Assembly: GCF_902493215.1 (NCBI RefSeq)
Contig: NZ_CABUOL010000002.1
Span: 235,465-299,464, forward strand
DNA from: an uncultured Mediterranea sp.
GTDB lineage: Bacteria; Bacteroidota; Bacteroidia; Bacteroidales; Bacteroidaceae
DNA length: 64,000 bases
Direction: 5' to 3'
A program made the translations under genes and the position numbers. The notes beneath the pieces are model-generated. The model was not told where the DNA came from. It saw only the letters and a program-made list of their open reading frames with translations, and did no database searches. This document shows, piece after piece, positions 38,334 through 47,266 of this stretch (positions within the stretch are counted from its first letter, which is position 1; each line of letters opens with the position of its first letter).

Positions 38334-38396
38334 GGCACGGATTTCGCGGAGGGTTCACGGTCGTTTTTCTCCGTGATAGTCCGTGTAATCCGTGCC
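38334..38396. terminator. Nested inverted repeat between the two S46 genes
   Basis: GGCACGGATT (38334-38343) pairs with AATCCGTGCC (38387-38396), with an inner CACGG/CCGTG stem (38356-38360, 38371-38375). It could attenuate transcription from the upstream DPP7 gene into the DPP11 gene. The CCGTGTAATCCGTG motif resembles a common Bacteroides intergenic repeat. Confidence 0.6.
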
Positions 38397-38407
38397 TGTT
38401 TATTTGA

Positions 38408-40567
38408 TTACTCCACGATGGTCATCTCGTCGATGAGGTGCCCGCAGCCGCCCAGCTTTTCGAGGATGAAGAGCACGTAGCGGATGTCGAGTGCGATGCA
38501 GCGCTGCAGGTTGTTGTCGAAGTTGATGTCGCCGCTCAGTGATTCCCAGTTACCGTCGAAGGCGCAGCCGATGAGGCGTCCTTCGCCGTCGATGACGGGC
38601 GAGCCGGAGTTGCCGCCGGTGATGTCGTTCGTCGTCAGGAAGCAGACGGGCATGGTGCCGTCGGCCATGGCATAGCGTCCGAAGTCCTTCTTCTGGATGA
38701 GTTCCTTCAGCTTGGCCGGAACCACGAACTCAGGGTTTTCAGGGTCTTCCTTCTCGAGGATACCGTCGGTGGTGGTGAAGTACTTGTAGTGTACGCCGTC
38801 CTTCGGGTTGTAGGACTTCACGTTGCCGTAGGTCAGGCGGATGGTGAAGTTGGCGTCGGGGTAGGCGGGCACGGGCTGCTTCATCTCGCCCAGTCCGCGG
38901 ATGTAGGCCTTGTGCAGCAGGCCCAGCTCCTGTGACGTCTGGCTGTACTCGGTTGCGGCAGCTTTGATGGCTTCGAGCTTCGTGCGGCTGTATTCGGTGG
39001 CCAGGTCACGCTCGATGGCCTTCACGCTGGGCTTCTTCAGGAACTTGTCGAAGTTGGCCCGGCTGCCCATGATGGAGGTGTCGAAGAGGTCGTCCACGTA
39101 GGCGTCATAGTCGCCCTTGTACTCCTTCTCGATGGTCTGGTAGAAGGCGGGCAGTTCTTCGGGTGTCAGGGCCTTGGCCAGGGCGGGCAGGATGGCTTTG
39201 GCCACGGCGCGGTCCACCTGCTGGTCGTAGTCCTTGTTGTAGATGCCTTCGTATACCGATTCCAGCTGCTTCTTGGCAGACTGGAGCAGGGAGTCGTTCT
39301 TCGATTCGATGGCTTCCTTCATCTTGTCCATCAGCGCAGGCGGGCAGCCGAACTCGATGGCTCCGTTCAGGGCCTCGTACAGATATTCGGCACGGCGCAG
39401 GGCGGGAGTCATTTTCTCCACAATGGCGTCTATCTTCTCCACCACACCTTCATATTCGGGCTTGCCCTGGGCGAAGGCGGCGAAGCGCTTCTCCTGCTCG
39501 GCCTTGGTCTCGAGCACGTTGTTGTCCACGATGGCCTTGTTCATGCCGATGGAGTTCTTCCAGTAGTTGCTGCTGCCGGCAAACTTGTTGGCATACTGGA
39601 TGCGGGTCTTGTCGCTCTGGCGCATGTACTTCTTCAGCACGTCGAGGTAGACGGTACGCATGTCTATCATGGCCTGGTTGATGGCGGTCATGCGCTGGCG
39701 CACTTCGCTCTGCGTGAGGTAGCGCTCGGTAGAGCCGGGGAAGCCCATAATCATGGCATAGTCGCCTTCGTCCAGTCTCTTCAGCGAGATGGAAAGGTAT
39801 TTCGGGGTCTTCAGAGGCACGTTGTCGGCGCTGTATTCGGCAGGTTCTCCGTTCTTGTCGGCATAGATGCGGAACATGGAGAAGTCGCCCGTGTGGCGGG
39901 GCCACATCCAGTTGTCTGTCTCGCCGCCGAACTTGCCTACGCTCGAGGGCGGGGCAGCCACCATGCGCACGTCGCTGTACACCTTATAATAGAAGAGGTA
40001 ATACTTGTTTCCGGCGTAGAAGGGTAAGGCGCGGGTTTCGATGCCGGGTTTGCCTTTGAGGTCGCTCTTCTCGTATTCTTCCTTGGCCACCTTGCTGAGG
40101 AAGGAACCGGTCATCGCTTCGTATTCGTTCACTTCACCGGCCTTTATCTTGGCGTTCACCAGGTCGGTGATATCCACGATGCGGTGCACGAAACGGAACT
40201 TCAGTCCCGGTGTAGGCAGTTCCTCGGCGCGGCTCTTGGCCCAGAAACCGTCGGTCAGGTAGTCGTGCTCCACGCTGGAGTGCTGCTGGATGGAGGCATA
40301 TCCGCAGTGGTGGTTGGTCAGGATGAGGCCTTCGGGCGAGATGATTTCGCCGGTACATCCTCCGCCGAAGATGCCGACGGCATCCTTCAGCGACACGCCA
40401 TTGGGGTTATAGAGGTCATCGGCTTCCAGCTTCAGGCCCTGTTTCTTCATCATGTCGATGGAATTCTGCTGCTTCATCAGCTGGAGCAGCCACATACCTT
40501 CGTCGGCCTGCGCCGAGAAGGTGAATGCTGCGGCGAGGGCCGCAACGAGATACTTCTTGATTTTCAT
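38408..40567 (-). CDS. S46 dipeptidyl peptidase, DPP7 type (broad/hydrophobic)
   Basis: 719 residues from ATG 40567, with a signal peptide ending in SAQA and then DEGMWLL. Catalytic His is in TNHHCGY and catalytic Ser654 in GGNSGSPV. Residue 18 after the Ser is Gly672 (AFDGN), the DPP7 state. Architecture is otherwise collinear with the downstream DPP11. Together they can degrade peptides with both acidic and hydrophobic second residues, supporting amino-acid use from host or dietary protein. Confidence 0.9.
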   Translation of the reverse strand: MKIKKYLVAALAAAFTFSAQADEGMWLLQLMKQQNSIDMMKKQGLKLEADDLYNPNGVSLKDAVGIFGGGCTGEIISPEGLILTNHHCGYASIQQHSSVEHDYLTDGFWAKSRAEELPTPGLKFRFVHRIVDITDLVNAKIKAGEVNEYEAMTGSFLSKVAKEEYEKSDLKGKPGIETRALPFYAGNKYYLFYYKVYSDVRMVAAPPSSVGKFGGETDNWMWPRHTGDFSMFRIYADKNGEPAEYSADNVPLKTPKYLSISLKRLDEGDYAMIMGFPGSTERYLTQSEVRQRMTAINQAMIDMRTVYLDVLKKYMRQSDKTRIQYANKFAGSSNYWKNSIGMNKAIVDNNVLETKAEQEKRFAAFAQGKPEYEGVVEKIDAIVEKMTPALRRAEYLYEALNGAIEFGCPPALMDKMKEAIESKNDSLLQSAKKQLESVYEGIYNKDYDQQVDRAVAKAILPALAKALTPEELPAFYQTIEKEYKGDYDAYVDDLFDTSIMGSRANFDKFLKKPSVKAIERDLATEYSRTKLEAIKAAATEYSQTSQELGLLHKAYIRGLGEMKQPVPAYPDANFTIRLTYGNVKSYNPKDGVHYKYFTTTDGILEKEDPENPEFVVPAKLKELIQKKDFGRYAMADGTMPVCFLTTNDITGGNSGSPVIDGEGRLIGCAFDGNWESLSGDINFDNNLQRCIALDIRYVLFILEKLGGCGHLIDEMTIVE

Positions 40568-40621
40568 GTATGTCACTTAAATTAGTAATGATTTATATGT
40601 TGTTGTTCCTTTGTAAAGTCT

Positions 40622-41860
40622 TTACTGGGGCATTGGCAGCTTGCCTTCGCGGATGGCGTCCATCACGTTGGCAGGTGCACGTTGTGCCAGGTATTCCTTC
40701 TTCATGAAGTCCATGTAGGGGGCCACGTGACTGAAGAACTGCCGGTAGCCGGCGCAGAGGTAGTTGAGTCCCGGCTCTCCGTCGGCCGTGCGGGCGAAGC
40801 GGTTCTTGGGACAGTCGCCGTTGCAGGCAAAGAGCCATTCACACTCCTTGCACTGGCGGGGCAGGGAGTCGTATTTGGCCTGGCCGAAACGCTGCTGGCG
40901 TTCGCTGTACATCATCTCCACCAGTGTCTGCTGGTAGATGTTGCCCAGCTTGTATTCGGGGAAGACAAAGTGGTCGCACGCATAGACGTCGCCGTTGAAC
41001 TCCATCACACCGGCATGGCCGCACGTACGCGCCATGGAGCAGACGCCGGGTTGTTCGCCCACCCAGTTGGCCAGCGTGGAGTCGAAGATCTGGATGTAGT
41101 ACGTGCCCACATCTTCCTTGACCCACAGGTCGAACAGGCGGCAGAGGAAGTTGCCCCATTGCTCGGGGCTGACGGAGAAGTCGGCCAATGGTACGTCACC
41201 CGTATCGGCCAGCGAGGCCAGATGGCGTCCGTCGCCGTGGGGCAGGATGCGCTCCACGATGGGGGCAAACTGGATGTAGTGGCAGCCCAGGTCCTTGAAG
41301 AAGCGGTAGAATTCTTCGGGATAGTCGGCGTTGTAGTCGTTCACTACTGCCATACCGTTCCACTCCACGCCGTGTTTCTTCAGCAGGTTGATGCCCTGCA
41401 TCACCTTGTGGAAGGAGGGGCGTCCCTGCTTGTTCTTGCGGTACTCGTCGTGGAACTCCTGCGGGCCGTCGATGGAGACCCCCACCAGCCAGTTGTTCTC
41501 CTTGAAGAACTGGCACCACTCGTCGGTGAGCAGTGTGCCGTTGGTCTGTATGCAGTTGTCGATGGTACGTCCGTGGGCATATTTTTTCTGCAGCTCCATG
41601 GCCCGTTTGTAGAACGACAGGGGGCGCATCAGCGTCTCTCCGCCGTGCCAGGTGAAGAGCACCTGCGGCATGGTCTGCGAGTTGATGTATTCTTCGATGA
41701 ACTTCTCCAGCAGTTCCTCGCTCATTACGTGCTTGGGGTTCTCCCTGTACAGCTTGGCCTTCTCCAGGTAGTAGCAGTAGTCGCATGCCAGGTTGCATAC
41801 GGCTCCTACAGGCTTCAGCATCACGTAGAGCGGTTTGGCAAAGGGTGCGTAGGTAGACAT
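40622..41860 (-). CDS. chuR: Anaerobic sulfatase-maturating enzyme (radical SAM)
   Basis: Oxidises the active-site Ser/Cys of sulfatases to formylglycine in the cytoplasm before export. 412 residues. The radical SAM cluster motif is Cys22-x3-Cys26-x2-Cys29 (CNLACDYC). The SPASM region with auxiliary cluster cysteines includes CSMARTCGHAG, YACDHFVFPEY and CKECEWLFACNGDCPKNR. The sequence closely resembles the B. thetaiotaomicron ChuR/anSME as I remember it (start YAPFAKPLYVM). It would activate the serine-type sulfatase at 7383-8942 although it lies outside the PUL. Confidence 0.93.
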   Translation of the reverse strand: MSTYAPFAKPLYVMLKPVGAVCNLACDYCYYLEKAKLYRENPKHVMSEELLEKFIEEYINSQTMPQVLFTWHGGETLMRPLSFYKRAMELQKKYAHGRTIDNCIQTNGTLLTDEWCQFFKENNWLVGVSIDGPQEFHDEYRKNKQGRPSFHKVMQGINLLKKHGVEWNGMAVVNDYNADYPEEFYRFFKDLGCHYIQFAPIVERILPHGDGRHLASLADTGDVPLADFSVSPEQWGNFLCRLFDLWVKEDVGTYYIQIFDSTLANWVGEQPGVCSMARTCGHAGVMEFNGDVYACDHFVFPEYKLGNIYQQTLVEMMYSERQQRFGQAKYDSLPRQCKECEWLFACNGDCPKNRFARTADGEPGLNYLCAGYRQFFSHVAPYMDFMKKEYLAQRAPANVMDAIREGKLPMPQ

Positions 41861-41894
41861 GTCTGTATCTTGTAGCTTTTGATTAATTTATGTG

Positions 41895-41902
41895 CAAAAA
41901 TA
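41895..41902 (-). promoter_or_regulatory. Likely -7 promoter element for the sulfatase maturase
   Basis: Minus-strand TATTTTTG, 35 bp before the anSME start. It is divergent from the promoter at 41956. Confidence 0.45.
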
Positions 41903-41955
41903 CGTAAAGCAAATGAAAATACGTTTTTTGCCTCTTCCTTTATAAGGAATATTAA

Positions 41956-41963
41956 TACCTTTG
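41956..41963 (+). promoter_or_regulatory. Likely -7 promoter element for the DUF4369 lipoprotein
   Basis: TACCTTTG, 31 bp before ATG 41994. The nearest TTTG upstream (41927-41930) is 25 nt away, wider than usual. The position supports ATG 41994 as the start. Confidence 0.5.
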
Positions 41964-41993
41964 CGGCGTGTAAAATTCAAAAAACATTCATAC

Positions 41994-42749
41994 ATGAACA
42001 AGATGCATGTCAATTACGCGTTTCCTTTGTTGCTGGTACTTACGGTTTTGTTTGCTTCCTGCAGCAAGCGTTATAAGATAGATGGCAAGTCGTCCGTGAC
42101 CGGTCTCGACGGGAAAATGCTTTACCTGAAGACGCTGCAGGACGGCGATTGGGTGGCCATCGATTCGGCGGAAGTGGTTCATGGATTGTTCCAGATGAAG
42201 GGCTCGGCCGACAGCGTACGGGTGGTGACCCTCTACATGGGCGATGAAGGCCTGATGCCGCTGGTGCTCGAGGACGGGAAAATCCTGGTGAACATTACGA
42301 ATGTCGAGATGAAAGCCGAGGGTACACCGTTGAACGATATGCTTTATGAATTCATTGCCAAACGTAATTCCATGGAGCTGGCTGTCGAGGAGGTGGACCG
42401 CAAGGAGGCCCGCATGGTGCTCGACGGTGTGGCGCTGGACGACATACACGACCAGCTGCGTCATGAAGCCGATTCGCTGGTATCTGCGCTCGACAATTAT
42501 GTGCAGCAATTCATCAAGGACAATTACGAGAATGAGCTGGGCCCCAGTGTCTTCATGATGATGTGCAGTACGTTGCCCTATCCGGTCATGACTCCTCACA
42601 TCGAAGCCATTCTGAAGGAGGCTCCCCTTTCTTTCAAGAACCATGTGCTGGTAAAGGATTACATCTCCAAGGCCAAAGAGAACATGAAGCTCATCGAGGA
42701 GCATAAGCGTCTGCAGCAGAACATGGCTTCCACAACACAGCAGCCTTGA
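41994..42749 (+). CDS. DUF4369-domain lipoprotein
   Basis: 251 residues. A type II signal ends in LFASC. The N-terminal DUF4369-like domain (about 25-125: KRYKIDGKSSVTGLDGKMLYL) is usually joined to a TlpA-type thioredoxin domain, which is missing here. The C-terminal half is helical with DNYVQQFIKDNYENELGPSVF, the linker region seen in those larger proteins. It may be a sensor or scaffold for periplasmic thiol chemistry; no Cys pair is present. Confidence 0.75.
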   Translation: MNKMHVNYAFPLLLVLTVLFASCSKRYKIDGKSSVTGLDGKMLYLKTLQDGDWVAIDSAEVVHGLFQMKGSADSVRVVTLYMGDEGLMPLVLEDGKILVNITNVEMKAEGTPLNDMLYEFIAKRNSMELAVEEVDRKEARMVLDGVALDDIHDQLRHEADSLVSALDNYVQQFIKDNYENELGPSVFMMMCSTLPYPVMTPHIEAILKEAPLSFKNHVLVKDYISKAKENMKLIEEHKRLQQNMASTTQQP

Positions 42750-42776
42750 TTCGGCTCGTTCATTTGATTTGACAGA

Positions 42777-42820
42777 ATACAGGAAGAGGCTGCCCCTGCC
42801 GGGACAGCCTCTTCCTGTAT
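42777..42820. terminator. Hairpin between convergent genes
   Basis: A perfect 16-bp inverted repeat (42777-42792 with 42805-42820) and 12-nt loop. There is no long T-run, but the place between two convergent genes fits a shared terminator. Confidence 0.65.
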
Positions 42821-42852
42821 CTGTACCTTTCGTGTTCTGTTCGTCGAGTGGA

Positions 42853-43611
42853 CTACCGGTCCTGGTCGTCGTTCCTTACCATGCCTTTGTATTTCTCGGG
42901 CAGGGCGCTTTCTACGGCGGCATAGGCTTCGGTCATGGTGGCCTTCACGTTTTCCGGTCCCTTGCACTTGGGCGGGATGGGTTCGTGGATGGTCAGCGTG
43001 AGGCGGTGGCGGTGTACCCACTTGCCTGTGCGGGGCAGAATCTCGAACGAACCGTCGATGGTAACGGGTACCACGGCCAGCTGCAGGTCGTCGGCCAGCT
43101 GGAAGGCTCCGCGCTTGAAGTAGCCCATGTGGCCCGTGAACGTACGTGCACCTTCGGGGAAGACAACGAGCGACACACCATCGGTGAGCGATGCCTCGGC
43201 CTTGCGCATCATGGCTACCATCTTCTTCGGGTTGCCGCGCTCCACGAAGATGTGTCCTGCGCTTTCGCAGGCTTTGCCCACGAAGGGAATCTTACGCAGG
43301 CTCTTCTTCATCATCCACTTGAAGTTGCGGCCCAGGAAGCCGTAGATGAGGAAGATGTCGAAAGCTCCCTGATGGTTGGGAACAAAGACATAGGACGTAT
43401 GTTTGTGCAGCTTCTCGCGTCCCACTACACGGACGGGAATCAGCAGGAGGTAACACGTCAGCTGCGACCATATCTTGCCGGGGTAGTAACCCCAGATGTG
43501 TGCTCCGCCCAGCAGCGAACCGATGATGGTGACCAGAGCCGTCAGGATGGTCAGCACCAGGAACAGTGGGAGTGCGATGCAAATTTGATAGATGTAATAG
43601 AAAAACTTCAT
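42853..43611 (-). CDS. plsC: 1-acyl-glycerol-3-phosphate acyltransferase
   Basis: Adds the second acyl chain in phosphatidic acid synthesis at the inner membrane. 252 residues from ATG 43611; the frame is open to 43683 but the promoter at 43632 rules that start out. Hydrophobic segments lie at about 5-35 and 50-62. The acyltransferase motif NHQGAFD has His80 and Asp85, and FPEGAR lies at 151-156. Confidence 0.9.
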   Translation of the reverse strand: MKFFYYIYQICIALPLFLVLTILTALVTIIGSLLGGAHIWGYYPGKIWSQLTCYLLLIPVRVVGREKLHKHTSYVFVPNHQGAFDIFLIYGFLGRNFKWMMKKSLRKIPFVGKACESAGHIFVERGNPKKMVAMMRKAEASLTDGVSLVVFPEGARTFTGHMGYFKRGAFQLADDLQLAVVPVTIDGSFEILPRTGKWVHRHRLTLTIHEPIPPKCKGPENVKATMTEAYAAVESALPEKYKGMVRNDDQDR

Positions 43612-43631
43612 AATGCTGGCTATTTTTGTGG

Positions 43632-43639
43632 CAAAGATA
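43632..43639 (-). promoter_or_regulatory. -7 promoter element for plsC
   Basis: Minus-strand TATCTTTG, 20 bp upstream of ATG 43611. It decides the plsC start. Confidence 0.55.
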
Positions 43640-43705
43640 GTGTAAACCCGACGAAATGCCAAGCTGAAAAGAAGTTTTCGCATTTCGTCAGAGGATGGCT
43701 TTGGT

Positions 43706-44932
43706 CTATCTCTTTTTCTTCAGCGTGATGACCGTTATCTCGGGCCAGGCTCCGAAGCGGAAGGGCAGGCCTACGTAGCCGATGCCCACGTTGACATAGA
43801 GTGCCCGCGGCCCTTCATAATACATGCCCGACCATTCGGGATACTTCAGTGACGAGAGCGAACGGCCGAAGAAGGTCATCTGCATGGCGTGTGTATGCCC
43901 GGCCAGCATCAGGTCGATGGCCGATTCGGGCAACACCTCGCGGCGCCAGTGGGTAGGGTTGTGGCTCAGCAGGATGCTGAACATGTCTTCCGTGCCGCGG
44001 GTGGCCTGCTCCAGGTCGGCATGTTGGGGGAAGGGCGGTTCGCCGTCGTTCTCCACTCCGACGAGGGCGATGCTGTCTCCGCGGTGGTGCAGGACGACGT
44101 GGCTGTTGTCCAGCAGCTGCCAGCCCATGGCCCGCTGTTCGTCCCGCAGGTATTGCAGGTTGTCGGCCTCCTCGCGGCTGTTCTTCCAGTGGTAGTAGGT
44201 GCCGTAGTCGTGGTTACCCAGCACGGAGTAGACGCCGTCGGGAGCCTGGAGGCGCGACAGGGTCTGCCGGAAGCTGTCCAGCTCGTGGCTCTGCTGGTTC
44301 ACCAGGTCGCCGGTAAAGACAATGAGGTCGGCCTTCTGCCGGTTGGTCAGCTCCACCAGCTGCGCTACCGCTTCGGGGCGCCCCTGCCAGCTGCCGATGT
44401 GGATGTCCGACAGCTGGGCGATGCGGTAGCCGTCGAAGCCTTCGGGCAGGCGGTCCGACTCGTAGATTACTTCCTTCACCTCGAAGCGGGTGATGCCTGC
44501 GGTGGCTCCGTAAATCACGTTGATGAAGCTCACCACGCCCAGTACCAGTCCCAGGAGGGTGAACGGCGCACGGCGGACGGTGAACGGCGCCTTGGGTTGG
44601 CGGAAGGGGGTGTGCAGCAGGGCGGCCGACAGGCAGCGCCCCAGCCCGCGGCACAGGATGCCGAGCAGCGAGCAGAGCATGAACAGAATTTTGGGTACCG
44701 CCAGTGCCATGACCGCGATGGCCAGATGGCCGATGGCTTGCGGATGGTGGGCCATAGCGTTGTCGCCCGTCAGGTAGATGAGGTACATGTACAGCACGAC
44801 CAGCACGGCGGAGGGCAGCCAGTAGGCCGCACGCCATGCAAAGTTCTTCGTCTGCCGCACGATGTACACCAGGTAGATGTACAGGTCAGGCAGCAGCAGG
44901 GACAGGAGCAGGATTAATGTGATTCGGTGCAT
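43706..44932 (-). CDS. Membrane-bound metallophosphoesterase
   Basis: 408 residues. Four hydrophobic segments occupy about 1-150. The calcineurin-like core has LSDIHIGSW, FTGDLVNQQ, LGNHDYG, LSHNPTHW and LAGHTHAMQ, complete metal-binding motifs. The family includes lipid pyrophosphatases (UDP-diacylglucosamine hydrolase-like) and phosphodiesterases; the substrate is not evident. Its start overlaps the upstream membrane-protein gene by 19 bp. Confidence 0.85.
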   Translation of the reverse strand: MHRITLILLLSLLLPDLYIYLVYIVRQTKNFAWRAAYWLPSAVLVVLYMYLIYLTGDNAMAHHPQAIGHLAIAVMALAVPKILFMLCSLLGILCRGLGRCLSAALLHTPFRQPKAPFTVRRAPFTLLGLVLGVVSFINVIYGATAGITRFEVKEVIYESDRLPEGFDGYRIAQLSDIHIGSWQGRPEAVAQLVELTNRQKADLIVFTGDLVNQQSHELDSFRQTLSRLQAPDGVYSVLGNHDYGTYYHWKNSREEADNLQYLRDEQRAMGWQLLDNSHVVLHHRGDSIALVGVENDGEPPFPQHADLEQATRGTEDMFSILLSHNPTHWRREVLPESAIDLMLAGHTHAMQMTFFGRSLSSLKYPEWSGMYYEGPRALYVNVGIGYVGLPFRFGAWPEITVITLKKKR

Positions 44933-45546
44933 ACGTCTTTCAGGTCTTCAATGTCTTTTTTGATTTGGTTCAAGTTCTTGTAGATGAGCTTCTGGTAGAG
45001 CAGGTAGATGATGGCGGCCTCGAACAGCACGAACACGCCGAGGATAACCGCCTGTGCATAGGCCGGCAGGCGGTAGAACTCCATACCCCAGTAGTAGATG
45101 CCTCCGAAGAGCAGCACCCAGAGGCTGATGGCCGCCGCTTCCTGGCGGGTCCACAGCCGCAGCCTGACGATTCGCCGGCTCACTTCGGCAATGGGCAGCA
45201 GGTCGACGCGTATCTGCCGGATGTAGCGGTAGGTCCACCAGTCCCAGCAGCCTCCGGCCACCAGGGTGAAGGCGATGAAGGCCAGGACCACCTGCAGCTT
45301 GAGCAGGGTCTCTTCGTTGTCGTACCACGTGGGCAGCAGGACGGCCACGATGCCTATGATGCCCAGCAGCACGATGCCGATGGCCAGCGAAGCCCTCAGC
45401 AGGCTCTGTATGTTGCCCAGCCGCCGGGTCGTTTTACGGCGGTAGCTCTCGATGAGCGCTTCCACCCGTTCTTCGGTAGTGATATTCTGTTTTTGCAGGC
45501 GGTTGTCCAGCGTCTGCCACGATTTCTTCAGTTCCTCCAGTTCCAT
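44914..45546 (-). CDS. Membrane protein downstream of an ECF sigma factor
   Basis: 210 residues, family not recognised. A cytoplasmic helical start (MELEELKKSWQTLDNRLQKQ) is followed by about four membrane helices (near 50-72, 80-100, 138-155, 163-190) and a charged C-terminus. It begins 4 bp after the sigma gene, so co-regulation is likely. A role as a sigma-controlling membrane protein is only an inference from position; no zinc-finger anti-sigma motif is present. Confidence 0.75.
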   Translation of the reverse strand: MELEELKKSWQTLDNRLQKQNITTEERVEALIESYRRKTTRRLGNIQSLLRASLAIGIVLLGIIGIVAVLLPTWYDNEETLLKLQVVLAFIAFTLVAGGCWDWWTYRYIRQIRVDLLPIAEVSRRIVRLRLWTRQEAAAISLWVLLFGGIYYWGMEFYRLPAYAQAVILGVFVLFEAAIIYLLYQKLIYKNLNQIKKDIEDLKDVCTESH

Positions 45547-45550
45547 ACGG

Positions 45551-46084
45551 TCATTCTTCCTTCTTCATTTTTCTCAGTTTCTCCTTGATGCGGTTCAGCT
45601 TGGTGGCTACGTTGGTCACGGTGAGCCCCGTGATTTCGCTGATTTCCTCGTAGCTCTTCTCCTCGAGGTAGAGCAGGATGATGGACTTCTCCAGCTGCCC
45701 CAGCCGGTTGATGAGGCGGTACATCTGCTTCAGCATGGCCTGTGTCTCGTCCCATTCCTCGCTGCGGTCGGCTTCGGCGGGTGTCAGCGACACGATTTCG
45801 GGGATGTTCTTCTCCTTGCGCATGAAGCTGATGCAGGTGTTCAGCGCGATGCGGTAAATCCATGTGGACATCTTGCACTCGCGCCTGAACTTGGGAAAGG
45901 CTTTCCACAGGTTCAGCACCACCTCCTGGTAGAGGTCGCTGAGCGGGGCGTTGGGGGTGGCATACAGGTAGCACACCTTGTAGATGACTCGTTCGTATTC
46001 TTTTATCAGACGGACGAACTCTTGTTCTATCGGGTCCATGATCTTTCTCGGGGTGAAGGATGTATTCAAGCTTTCTTGTTTCAT
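45551..46084 (-). CDS. ECF-type RNA polymerase sigma factor
   Basis: About 177 residues from ATG 46084; ATG 46039 (162 residues, start MDPIEQEF) is equally credible. Region 2 is seen in DLYQEVVLNLWKAFPKFR and STWIYRIALN, and region 4 in YEEISEITGLTVTNVATKLNRIKEKL. It is the first gene of a unit with the membrane protein and the phosphoesterase. Regulon and signal are unknown. Confidence 0.9.
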   Translation of the reverse strand: MKQESLNTSFTPRKIMDPIEQEFVRLIKEYERVIYKVCYLYATPNAPLSDLYQEVVLNLWKAFPKFRRECKMSTWIYRIALNTCISFMRKEKNIPEIVSLTPAEADRSEEWDETQAMLKQMYRLINRLGQLEKSIILLYLEEKSYEEISEITGLTVTNVATKLNRIKEKLRKMKKEE

Positions 46085-46114
46085 GAGTCGCAGGGCGGGG
46101 CCGAAAATCACAGC

Positions 46115-47002
46115 TTATTGCAGATTGGCCGCCAGAAATTTTTTCATCTCTTCCAGCGGCAGGCCGCGCCGGCGGGCATAGTCTTCCAGCTGGTCGTGGC
46201 CGATGCGCCCCACGGCAAAGTAGCGGGCCGCCGGATGGGCCAGCATCAGCCCGCTGACAGAGGCGTGCGGGTGCATGGCGCCGTTCTCGGTCAGACGGAT
46301 GCCTATCCGGCTGAGGTCCAGCAGGCGGTCGATGAGGAAGTTGACCGACTGGTCGGGCAGCGACGGATAGCCTACGGCGGGGCGTATGCCCTGGAATTTC
46401 TCCTGAAACAGGTCGGCTATGGGCAGGTCTTCGTCGGGGGCGTATCCCCAGGCGGTGCGGCGCACGTAGAGGTGCATCCGCTCCGTGGCGGCTTCGGCCA
46501 GGCGGTCGGCCAGCGTCTGCACCAGGAGTTGGCGGTAGGGGTCGTCGTCGCCGAGGGTTTCCGCTTCGCCTCCTACGGTAGCGGCAAAGACGCCTACCGT
46601 GTCCTCGATGCCCGACGAGCGTGGGCGCACGAAGTCGCTCAGGCAGAGGTAGGGACTGCCGTCGGCATGGGGCGTCTGCTGGCGCAGCAGGGGGAAGGTG
46701 ACGCCGTTCAGCAGCAGGTTGTCGCCTTCGGCGTTGGCACGGCACAGGCGGAAGAGGACTTGCACACGCAGTTTGCCTTCCAGCTGTGCGAGCATGCGTT
46801 GCGCTTCCTTGAAGAGCTGCATGGCTTCGGCTGCCTTGGCGCGGTCGGCTTCGGGGAAGCGGGCCAGCCACAGGGCGCGGCACGAGTCGCATCCGTGCAG
46901 GTCGGCAATGGTGGCAAACCGTGGTTGGAAGCCCCAGGCATGGAAGAAGTAGATCCAGTTGATGTAGGGGGCTGTTTCGGCAAGGGTATAGGTGAGGAGC
47001 AT
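46115..47002 (-). CDS. Stand-alone MetH reactivation (AdoMet-binding) domain protein
   Basis: 295 residues matching the C-terminal activation domain of B12-dependent methionine synthase: INWIYFFHAWG start, LFKEAQRML, RPAVGYPSLPDQ, GIRLTENGAMHPHASVSG, HPAARYFAVG and DQLEDYARRRG. In E. coli this is part of the single MetH chain; here it is separate. It would reductively remethylate oxidised cobalamin on a MetH encoded elsewhere. It lies 30 bp upstream of the sigma gene on the same strand. Confidence 0.88.
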   Translation of the reverse strand: MLLTYTLAETAPYINWIYFFHAWGFQPRFATIADLHGCDSCRALWLARFPEADRAKAAEAMQLFKEAQRMLAQLEGKLRVQVLFRLCRANAEGDNLLLNGVTFPLLRQQTPHADGSPYLCLSDFVRPRSSGIEDTVGVFAATVGGEAETLGDDDPYRQLLVQTLADRLAEAATERMHLYVRRTAWGYAPDEDLPIADLFQEKFQGIRPAVGYPSLPDQSVNFLIDRLLDLSRIGIRLTENGAMHPHASVSGLMLAHPAARYFAVGRIGHDQLEDYARRRGLPLEEMKKFLAANLQ

Positions 47003-47097
47003 GTTCGTTCCGGTTATGTTTCGTTGTAAATATCTGTAACTGTCTTCGGACGGGATTTTCAGTCGGGGTCTTTCACCGGTTCTGAAGCGGTACTGCC

Positions 47098-47185
47098 GAA
47101 GGTTTGAAACATCGGGGCCTTATGTTTGAAACATTCGACCCCTATGTTTGAAACATAAGCCCCTTGGGGTTTAAACCTGTTTGGG
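47098..47185. repeat. 22-bp palindrome array, type 1 copy E
   Basis: Four 22-bp units (47098-47119, 47120-47141, 47142-47163, 47164-47185). Cores are GGTTTGAAACAT, ATGTTTGAAACAT twice, and GGTTTAAACC. Two central units are nearly identical to units of the array at 57-144, including spacer bases such as TTCG and AAG. It is located between pyrC and the MetH-reactivation gene. Confidence 0.85.
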
Positions 47186-47266
47186 CGGGCCGGTTGGCTC
47201 CGGATTCGGTCAGATTTCTGTTTTGTAAACTATCATTACCTTCTTCCCACCCGATTGGAGCTGGCG

